Below are positions 57,804-64,000 of a DNA stretch of 64,000 nt, in pieces. The position numbers and the translations under genes were made by a program. The notes below the pieces were generated by a model, which did no database searches, was not told the DNA's origin, and worked only from the letters and a program-made list of their open reading frames with translations. Numbering within the stretch: position 1 is the stretch's first letter; each line of letters opens with the position of its first letter. The DNA comes from Limnohabitans sp. G3-2 (lineage in GTDB: Bacteria > Pseudomonadota > Gammaproteobacteria > Burkholderiales > Burkholderiaceae_C), in assembly GCF_002778275.1 (NCBI RefSeq), contig NZ_NESG01000004.1:248001-312000 (forward strand). The letters run 5' to 3'.

Positions 57804-59168
57804 ATGAACCACGAGCAACTCAAGGCCGACAACGCGCAATACCTGTGGCACCCCATGGCCCACCCGGGGGCGATGAAAAAATCGGCACCCGACATCATCG
57901 CCAAAGGCGAAGGCTGCTGGATCTGGGACGTGGACGGCCACAAGATGCTGGACGGTGTGGGCGGGTTGTGGGCTTGCAACCTGGGCCACAGCAACCGGCC
58001 TGTGCGCGACGCCATCGTGGCGCAGATGGACGAGCTGCCGTTCTACAACGTGTTCCGCGGCACCACGCATGTGCGGGCCATTGAGCTGTCCAAACGCTTG
58101 GTGCAGATGATGCAGCCCGAAGATGTGGCCACGGTGATGTTCAGCAATGGCGGCTCGGACGCGGTGGAGGGCGCTTTGAAGGTGGCCCGCCAGTACTGGA
58201 AGCTCAAAGGCCAAGCCGACCGCTTCAAGTTCATCAGCCTGCGCCAGGGCTACCACGGCGTGCACTTTGGGGGCATGAGCGTGAACGGCAACACCAATTT
58301 CCGCCGTGCCTACGAGCCACTGCTGCCGGGGTGCTTCCACATCGACACGCCCTGGGCCTACCACAACCCCTACACCGACGACCCGATCCGCTTGGGCGAA
58401 ATCTGCGCCGAGTTGCTGGAGCGCGAAATCGTGTTCCAAGGGCCAGACACCGTCGCGGCCTTCATCGCCGAGCCGGTGCAGGGCGCCGGCGGGGTGATCG
58501 TGCCGCCGCCCAACTACTGGCCGCTGGTGCGCCAGATTTGTGACAAGTACGGCGTGCTCCTGATTGCCGACGAGGTGGTGACCGGCTTTGGCCGCAGCGG
58601 CGAGCTGTTTGGCACGCGGCTTTGGGGGGTGAATGCCGACATGTGGTGCCTGGCCAAAGGCATTTCCTCGGGCTACATCCCGCTCGGGGCCACGGCCATC
58701 AACCGCCGCATCGCCGAGGTGTTTGACGCCGACACCACGGGCACGGCTTCGGTCTCGCACGGCTACACCTACAGCGCGCACCCGATCGCCGCCGCGGCGG
58801 CGCTGGCCACACTCGACCAGATCGAGGCGCTGGACATCCCCGGCAACGCCGCGCGCGTGGGTGCGCACCTGCAAACCCGTTTGCGCCAGCTGGTGGACAC
58901 CTGCAGCTTTGTGGGCGATGTGCGCGGCGTGGGCCTGATGCTGGGCATCGAGATGGTCAGCGACAAGGCGGGGCGCACGCCCATGACCCGCAGCAGCGAC
59001 ATCCCGGCGCGGGTGGCCAAGGCGGCCTACAAGGCGGGTTTGATGGTGCGCATCTCCGGGCCCAACCTGATCTTGTCGCCACCACTGGTCATCACCCACG
59101 AAGAGGTGGACTTCATGTGCGACGTGCTCGAAGCCGCCTTTGCCGCTGTGCAGGAGGGCCGCGCATGA
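57804..59168 (+). CDS. Class III omega-aminotransferase
   Basis: PLP-dependent fold-type I aminotransferase of 454 residues. PLP lysine Lys285 (LAKGISSGYIPLG), Asp256 (IADEVVTGFGR) and the Trp-rich N-terminus VGGLWACNLGH place it with omega-amino acid/diamine:pyruvate transaminases such as SpuC and beta-alanine:pyruvate enzymes. Expected role: removing the terminal amino group of the omega-amino acid released in the pathway. ATG 57804 follows the ALDH gene by 17 bases; the stop overlaps the Tm-1-like gene by four. Confidence 0.93.
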   Translation: MNHEQLKADNAQYLWHPMAHPGAMKKSAPDIIAKGEGCWIWDVDGHKMLDGVGGLWACNLGHSNRPVRDAIVAQMDELPFYNVFRGTTHVRAIELSKRLVQMMQPEDVATVMFSNGGSDAVEGALKVARQYWKLKGQADRFKFISLRQGYHGVHFGGMSVNGNTNFRRAYEPLLPGCFHIDTPWAYHNPYTDDPIRLGEICAELLEREIVFQGPDTVAAFIAEPVQGAGGVIVPPPNYWPLVRQICDKYGVLLIADEVVTGFGRSGELFGTRLWGVNADMWCLAKGISSGYIPLGATAINRRIAEVFDADTTGTASVSHGYTYSAHPIAAAAALATLDQIEALDIPGNAARVGAHLQTRLRQLVDTCSFVGDVRGVGLMLGIEMVSDKAGRTPMTRSSDIPARVAKAAYKAGLMVRISGPNLILSPPLVITHEEVDFMCDVLEAAFAAVQEGRA

Positions 59169-60406
59169 AGCGCCCCACCATCTTGATCGTGGGCACCGTC
59201 GACACCAAGAGCGACGAGATCGGCTTCATGCGCGATCAGGTGCAGGCCGCTGGCGGCCAGGCGCTGGTCATGGATGTGGGCGTGCTGGCCAAAGGCCGGT
59301 TGATCCCAGACATCGCCAACACCGATGTGGCGGCGGCGGCGGGCGTGACGCTGCAGCAGGTCATGGACAGCGGCGACGAAAACAGCGCCATGGCCTTGAT
59401 GGCACAAGGCGCGAGCCGTCTGGCGCTGCAGCTGCATCGCACGGGCCGGGTGGATGGCTTGCTGGTGCTGGGCGGCACCATGGGCACCGATCTGTCACTC
59501 GACGTGGCCAGCAGCTTGCCGCTGGGCGTGCCCAAGGTGGTGCTGTCCACGGTGGCGTTTTCGCCGCTTTTGCCGCCCGAGCGCATGCCGCCCGATTTGA
59601 TGATGGTGCTGTGGGCCGGGGGCCTGTACGGCCTCAACAGCCTGTGCCAGTCGGCCCTGGCGCAAGCCGCTGGTGCGGTGGTGGGGGCTTGCCGGGTGGC
59701 ACGCGCGCCGCGTTTCGAGCGGCCCGTGGTCGGCATGACGTCCTTGGGGTCCAGCTGCCTGAAATACATGGTGCAGCTGCAACCTGAACTGGACCGGCGT
59801 GGCTTTGACCTGGCCGTGTTTCACACCACGGGCATGGGGGGCAGGGCGTTTGAATCGCTGGCCGCGCAGGGCCAGTTCGCCTGCGTGATGGATTTGAGCC
59901 TGCAGGAGATGGTCAACCAGATGGGTGGCTCGGTGGTGAGTGCGGGCCCTGACCGCCTGATGGGTGCGGGCCTGAAAGGTGTGCCCATGATCGTCGCCCC
60001 CGGGGCCACCGACTTGGTGGATTACCCCGCTTGGGGACAGATGCCCGAGCGCTTTGCCGGGCGGCCTTCGCACGACCACAACCGCTTGATCGCATCGGTG
60101 GGCATCGACGCCGACATGCGCCGCGAATTCGCCCGTGAACTGGCCAGCCGCTTGCGCCAAGCCCTGGGCCCGGTGCACTTGGTGTTGCCCCAGCAAGGCA
60201 TTGAAGAGTGGGACCGGCCCGGCGCACCGCTGCACGATGCCGATGGTTTGGCCGCCCTGATGGACGAATGCAACCAATGCGATTGGGGGGCTGTGGAAGT
60301 CTCGCGCATCGATGCACACATCAACGACGCCGCTTTCGTGCAGCAGGTGCTGACCGTCTTTGACGACTGGCTGGCCCGGGGGCTGGTGAAAAAGGTCGCG
60401 CCATGA
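59165..60406 (+). CDS. Tm-1-like ATP-binding / UPF0261 protein
   Basis: A 413-residue protein of the UPF0261 family, homologous to the N-terminal domain of tomato Tm-1. The N-terminal ILIVGTVDTKSDEIGFMR and LLVLGGTMGTDLS, then GMTSLGSSCLKYM and FHTTGMGGRAFESL, are family hallmarks of the two-lobed nucleotide-binding fold. No C-terminal TIM-barrel domain is fused. Bacterial members lie in catabolic clusters and their reaction is unknown. Coupled by ATGA overlaps to the aminotransferase gene before and the HAD gene after. Confidence 0.88.
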   Translation: MKRPTILIVGTVDTKSDEIGFMRDQVQAAGGQALVMDVGVLAKGRLIPDIANTDVAAAAGVTLQQVMDSGDENSAMALMAQGASRLALQLHRTGRVDGLLVLGGTMGTDLSLDVASSLPLGVPKVVLSTVAFSPLLPPERMPPDLMMVLWAGGLYGLNSLCQSALAQAAGAVVGACRVARAPRFERPVVGMTSLGSSCLKYMVQLQPELDRRGFDLAVFHTTGMGGRAFESLAAQGQFACVMDLSLQEMVNQMGGSVVSAGPDRLMGAGLKGVPMIVAPGATDLVDYPAWGQMPERFAGRPSHDHNRLIASVGIDADMRREFARELASRLRQALGPVHLVLPQQGIEEWDRPGAPLHDADGLAALMDECNQCDWGAVEVSRIDAHINDAAFVQQVLTVFDDWLARGLVKKVAP

Positions 60407-61062
60407 GCCGCGCATCGGCCAAGGCCTTGGTGCTGGACTTTGGCGGCGTCATCAGCCGCACGCTTTTTGAAACGCACGATTTGAGCGAGGCTGCGCTGGG
60501 TTTGCCACCCGGCACGCTCACCTGGCGAGGTCCCTTTGACCCCGAGAACGATGCCCTTTGGCAGGCCATGCAGGCCGACCACATCACCGAGCGCGAGTAC
60601 TGGATGGCCCGCACCCGCAGCGTGGGCGACCTCCTGGGGGAAGAGTGGAACGACATGCAGACCTTCGTGCAGCGTGCGCGCGGGGCCGATGTGGCCGCGG
60701 TGATCCGTCCCGAAGCGATCTCCGCCGTTCACCTGGCCAAGGCCGCGGGTTGCAAACTGGCCGTGCTGTCCAACGAACTGGACCTGTTTTATGGCGCGAG
60801 CTTTCGCGAGCGGCTTCCCTTGCTGCAGCTCTTTGACGTGATCATCGATGCGACTTACACGGGCATCCTCAAGCCTGACCGCCGGGCCTATGACTTGTGC
60901 ACCGAGGCCTTGGGTCTGGAGCCCTCAGCGTGTGTGTTTGTCGATGACCAGAGCCGCAACGTGTTGGGCGCGATGAGACTGGGTTGGCAGACGGTCCAGT
61001 TCGATGTCATGAACCCTGCGATGTCGTACCAACGGGCTTTGAAATTGCTGGGTATTGGCTAA
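60403..61062 (+). CDS. HAD-superfamily hydrolase
   Basis: A 219-residue HAD subfamily IA-type hydrolase. Motif I LVLDFGGVIS (Asp12; the usual second Asp is Gly14, which lowers confidence in phosphatase activity), motif II LAVLSNEL, motif III KPDRRAYD, motif IV VFVDDQSRN. The DFGG form is common in the YihX/epoxide-hydrolase-N-like HAD branch. Last gene of the operon, overlapping the Tm-1-like gene by four bases; it may handle a phosphorylated or activated intermediate made by that protein (inference). Confidence 0.85.
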   Translation: MSRASAKALVLDFGGVISRTLFETHDLSEAALGLPPGTLTWRGPFDPENDALWQAMQADHITEREYWMARTRSVGDLLGEEWNDMQTFVQRARGADVAAVIRPEAISAVHLAKAAGCKLAVLSNELDLFYGASFRERLPLLQLFDVIIDATYTGILKPDRRAYDLCTEALGLEPSACVFVDDQSRNVLGAMRLGWQTVQFDVMNPAMSYQRALKLLGIG

Positions 61063-61190
61063 AGCGCGCGCTGCCCGGCAGGCCTTGTTGCGGATAATCG
61101 GCTTGGGTTCAGCTAATGCACTAGCCATGCGCTGTTTTTTTGGTCGCTGAATCTGGGCATGCCCCCTTGGCAAACGTTGGAAGTTTTTCA

Positions 61191-62672
61191 ATGAGCAGAT
61201 CGGAGTGGATAGGCCGCAAGGTATCGGGTTGGTTGCCGACCGGGAAAAGCAAGGTGCTGCCCTTGGCACCGGCTCAAGCCCCTGCAACGCAGGCCCGGCC
61301 AGCGAAAGCTGTGGGTCCGAAAGAGGGGCAAGTCCGCTCGTCCAAAGAACGGCTGAACGCCACCTTGCGTCAAAAAGAGGAAGCCCTGTCCCCGAGGGTG
61401 TTGCGCAGAACCTTGAGTGAGTTGCAAGCCATCGTGGACCCCAGTGTCAGCGAGGTGGAGGGCGGTAAACGTGCCAAGGGTGTCGCCCAGTGGTACAGCA
61501 AAGCCCCACCCGAACAGCGAGAAGACTGCTGGCTGCTGATGAGTGAGCAATTTGCCCCCGATGCCAGCAAAGTCAGGGCCGCGCGTGAGCATTACGAAGC
61601 CGCACTGGGCACCCCCGATGAAGGGGTGGCTGAGATTCGCATGCGCAAAGCTTTGGTGTCGCCACGCACGCGTTTGCTGCAGCGTTTTGCCGTATTTCCA
61701 GAGGGCATGCGTTTTCTGGTCGATTTGCGTCAGGAACTGATGCCTGCGCTCAAATCCAACAAGCGTTTATTGGCTCTTGAAGCGGAATTGGAAAACCTGT
61801 TCACCACCTGGTTCGATGTGGCGTTCTTGGAATTGCGCCGGATCAGCTGGGACTCGCCGGCCAGCTTGGTTGAAAAATTGATCAAATACGAAGCGGTGCA
61901 CGACATCAAAAGCTGGGGCGATGTGAAAAACCGGCTCGATTCCGACCGCCGTTGCTATGGGTTTTTTCACCCTCGCTTGCCCGATGAACCCTTGATCTTT
62001 GTCGAGGTGGCTTTCATGAATGAGATCGGCGTCAGCATCAGCCCCTTGTTGGATGAAGCGGCCGAGGCGGTGGACCTGAGCCGTGCCACCACGGCCATTT
62101 TTTATTCCATCAGCAACACCCAACCGGGTCTCAAGGGCGTGAGTTTTGGTGATTCGCTCATCAAAAGGGTGGTGGAAACCTTGAGGGCGGATTTCCCCAA
62201 GCTCAAAACCTTTGCCACCTTGTCGCCCATTCCTGGTTTTCGGACTTGGTTGAACAAAAATGCGGCCCCCATGTTGGACCTCACCCCTGAGAAATTGCGA
62301 TCGCAACTGGGACGTGCCGTGGGCTTTGAGCCTGCCGCAGCGGGGCATGTGTTGTCGGCATTGGACCAGGCGCCAACTTTGTCCGATCGCTCGGTGTTGC
62401 GCCAATGGTTGCTGTCTTGCGCGGCGCACTATTTGGGCAAGGAACTGAGCGAAGGGCGTCCTGTTGACCCGGTGGCCCGTTTCCATTTGGGCAATGGCGC
62501 CCGTGTTGAGCAAATCAACTGGGCTGCCGATCCGTCGGCAAAGGGTTTCAAGCAATCCTTTGGGCTGATGGTCAACTATCTGTACGATTTGCGAAAAATT
62601 GACCGCCACCGCCAAGGCTTGTCTCAGGGTAAAGTGCCTGTTTCTGACAGCGTTGAGCAACTGTATTTTTGA
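61191..62672 (+). CDS. Malonyl-CoA decarboxylase
   Basis: A 493-residue MCD-family enzyme releasing CO2 from malonyl-CoA to give acetyl-CoA. N-terminal helical domain (to about 180) and GNAT-like catalytic domain: FVEVAFMNEIGVSIS, FYSISNTQPGLKGVSFGD, FATLSPIPGFRTWL (the catalytic Ser-Pro region) and FHLGNGARVEQINW (catalytic His). ATG 61191 is preferred to the longer frame from 61140. It opens the malonate module: MCD, binding protein, acyl-CoA synthetase. 128 bases separate it from the amine operon. Confidence 0.92.
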   Translation: MSRSEWIGRKVSGWLPTGKSKVLPLAPAQAPATQARPAKAVGPKEGQVRSSKERLNATLRQKEEALSPRVLRRTLSELQAIVDPSVSEVEGGKRAKGVAQWYSKAPPEQREDCWLLMSEQFAPDASKVRAAREHYEAALGTPDEGVAEIRMRKALVSPRTRLLQRFAVFPEGMRFLVDLRQELMPALKSNKRLLALEAELENLFTTWFDVAFLELRRISWDSPASLVEKLIKYEAVHDIKSWGDVKNRLDSDRRCYGFFHPRLPDEPLIFVEVAFMNEIGVSISPLLDEAAEAVDLSRATTAIFYSISNTQPGLKGVSFGDSLIKRVVETLRADFPKLKTFATLSPIPGFRTWLNKNAAPMLDLTPEKLRSQLGRAVGFEPAAAGHVLSALDQAPTLSDRSVLRQWLLSCAAHYLGKELSEGRPVDPVARFHLGNGARVEQINWAADPSAKGFKQSFGLMVNYLYDLRKIDRHRQGLSQGKVPVSDSVEQLYF

Positions 62673-62706
62673 ATCCATTGTTGAACTTATAAAAAAGGAG
62701 ACCGCC

Positions 62707-63702
62707 ATGCCGCATTTTTCTGACTCTTTGGAACGCCGTGACCTCTTGAAATGGGCCGTTTCGGCCGCCGCGGCCAGCGTTTGGAGCGCTCAAGCACAAA
62801 GCACTTGGCCCAGCAAACCCGTGACCATGGTCGTGCCCTTTCCCGCTGGGGGCGGCACAGATGCGTTTGCGCGTCCGCTCTCAGCCCAGTTTTCAAAACT
62901 GACCGGCAAGCAACTCATCATCGACAACCGCGGTGGCGCAGGCGGCACATTGGGTGCAGGGGTCGCCGCCAAATCCACCCCCGATGGTTACAACTATTTC
63001 ATGGGGGCGGTTCACCACACGATCGCGCCCAGCATGTACCCCAAGCTCGATTACGACTTGGAACGTGATTTGGTGCCCTTGATTTTGGTCGCCAACGTGC
63101 CCCAAGTCTTGGTGGTCAACCCCAAAAAAGTGAGCGCCGCCGATTTCAAGGCCTTTTTGGAGTTCGTCAAGAAGAACCCTGGCCGCTTGAACTACGGTTC
63201 TGCCGGGGGCGGCACCTCGCACCATTTGGCGGGCGAGTTGTTCAAGCTTCAAACCCAAACCTTCATCACCCACATCCCTTACCGCGGTGCAGGCCCTGCT
63301 TTGCAGGATTTGATTGCGGGCAACGTGGACATGATGTTCGATGGTTTGGGCTCTTCGGCAGCCCACATCAAGGGCGGCCGCATCAAGGCCTTGATGGTCT
63401 CGGGGGCCAAGCGCAATGCCGCTTTCCCAGATGTCCCATGTTCTGCAGAGCTGGGTTTGCCCGATTACACCGTGTCCACTTGGTATGGCGTGTGGGCGCC
63501 CAAAGGCACGCCTGCCGATGCACAAGGTCGCGCCATTGAAGAAATTCGCCGTGCCTGCCTGACCGATGAGGCCAAGGCGGTATGGGCCAACCAGGGCGCC
63601 GAGTTTCCCAACCTGACCACCCACCAGTTTGAAGCCTTCATCAAAAAAGAATTGGTCAAATGGTCGCAAGTGGTGAAAGCCTCTGGCGCCAAACTCGACT
63701 GA
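62707..63702 (+). CDS. Tripartite tricarboxylate transporter (TctC/Bug) binding protein
   Basis: A 331-residue periplasmic solute-binding protein of the Bug family. The N-terminus ERRDLLKWAVSAAAA is a twin-arginine-type signal with AQA cleavage near residue 31; the mature part starts WPSKPVTMVVPFPAGGGTDAFAR, continues DNRGGAGGTLGAG and NYGSAGGGTSHHLAGELF, all Bug signatures. In malonate clusters, such proteins are taken to bind malonate, but TctA/TctB membrane subunits are not seen here. AAGGAG at 62695-62700 is the ribosome site. Confidence 0.93.
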   Translation: MPHFSDSLERRDLLKWAVSAAAASVWSAQAQSTWPSKPVTMVVPFPAGGGTDAFARPLSAQFSKLTGKQLIIDNRGGAGGTLGAGVAAKSTPDGYNYFMGAVHHTIAPSMYPKLDYDLERDLVPLILVANVPQVLVVNPKKVSAADFKAFLEFVKKNPGRLNYGSAGGGTSHHLAGELFKLQTQTFITHIPYRGAGPALQDLIAGNVDMMFDGLGSSAAHIKGGRIKALMVSGAKRNAAFPDVPCSAELGLPDYTVSTWYGVWAPKGTPADAQGRAIEEIRRACLTDEAKAVWANQGAEFPNLTTHQFEAFIKKELVKWSQVVKASGAKLD

Positions 63703-63719
63703 TTCCCTTCAACGACTTC

Positions 63720-63745
63720 CATGGGCCTGCCTGCAGGCCCATTTT
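63720..63745 (+). terminator. Hairpin between binding protein and synthetase genes
   Basis: Perfect ten-bp stem ATGGGCCTGC/GCAGGCCCAT with a two-base nominal loop (effectively four to six) and a short TTTT. Probably a partial terminator that lowers expression of the downstream synthetase. Confidence 0.55.
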
Positions 63746-63762
63746 CACGCTCTCTTGACACC

Positions 63763-64000
63763 ATGAAAAACCAGAACTTGTTCACAGCCCTGCGAGCTGC
63801 ATTTCCCGCCGATGGATCGGCCATGGCGATCGAAACCGATGAAGGCCTTCAGTACAGCTGGAGCGACCTGGACCGTGCCACGGCCATGATGGCCAATCTT
63901 TTGAAATCGCTGGCTTTGCCCGAAGGCAGTCGGGTGGCTGTGCAGGTTGAAAAGTCGGTCGAAGCCTTGATGCTGTACTTGGCCACTTTGCGCGCCGGGT
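63763..64000 (+). CDS. matB: AMP-binding acyl-CoA synthetase, N-terminal part (probable malonyl-CoA synthetase)
   Basis: The first 79 residues of a ligase cut by the window end: MKNQNLFTALRAAFP, then YSWSDLDRATAMMANLL and EGSRVAVQVEKSVEALMLYLATLRAG, the start of an ANL-family adenylate-forming enzyme. Following malonyl-CoA decarboxylase and a Bug binding protein, it is most likely malonyl-CoA synthetase (MatB: malonate + CoA + ATP). The ATP motif lies outside the window, so the substrate rests on context. Confidence 0.7.
   Translation, partial: MKNQNLFTALRAAFPADGSAMAIETDEGLQYSWSDLDRATAMMANLLKSLALPEGSRVAVQVEKSVEALMLYLATLRAG

Overview
The window looks like a chromosomal segment of a betaproteobacterium, most likely Burkholderiales/Comamonadaceae (Limnohabitans-, Rhodoferax- or Polaromonas-like). 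The pointers are protein character (EarP-type EF-P modification, DUF1840, extended RlmD iron-sulfur motif), gene order (uvrC-pgsA, infC-rpmI-rplT-pheST-ihfA, surE-pcm-nlpD-rlmD) and moderately high GC. This assignment is from recognition only; no search was run. There is no rRNA, CRISPR array, prophage, transposase or integrase. Most of the window is dense housekeeping DNA.

Layout. 1-4 kb: end of an MFS transporter, a LOG-family protein, and efp with its arginine rhamnosyltransferase earP, separated by two YeeE/YedE sulfur-transport genes. 4-9 kb: uvrC-pgsA-EamA transporter and a tartrate/malate-type dehydrogenase. 9-15 kb: tRNA-Val, a PpiD-like foldase, tRNA-His, dnaB, phoH and a peroxiredoxin. 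15.8-21.9 kb: a six-gene run alaA-hom-thrC-moeA-moaD-moaE (amino acid and molybdopterin synthesis). 22-27 kb: clpB behind a sigma-32-like promoter, a ThDP enzyme and a histone H1-like/SWIB protein. 27.4-30.7 kb: isocitrate lyase (aceA) behind two operator-like repeats, a secreted alpha/beta hydrolase, and a decayed second copy of the aceA 3' end. 30.7-38.4 kb: the translation cluster thrS-infC-rpmI-rplT-pheS-pheT-ihfA; infC starts at ATC. 38-42 kb: DUF192, cold-shock protein, clpS-clpA. 42-51.5 kb: quinone oxidoreductase, surE-pcm-nlpD-rlmD (no rpoS), BI-1 protein, GlcG-like protein, ilvD, lgt.

The accessory region is 51.5-61.1 kb. A divergent AraC-type regulator faces an eight-gene, tightly packed operon: class I glutamine amidotransferase, cytochrome P450, glutamine-synthetase-like ligase, [2Fe-2S] ferredoxin, aldehyde dehydrogenase, class III aminotransferase, Tm-1-like/UPF0261 protein and a HAD hydrolase. 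I read it as an amine-catabolic pathway in which the amine is gamma-glutamylated, oxidised by a P450 rather than by a flavin oxidase or Rieske dioxygenase, deprotected and transaminated. The substrate is unknown; this is the best candidate for an undescribed system here. It is followed by a malonate module (malonyl-CoA decarboxylase, Bug/TctC binding protein, start of an acyl-CoA synthetase) that runs off the window.
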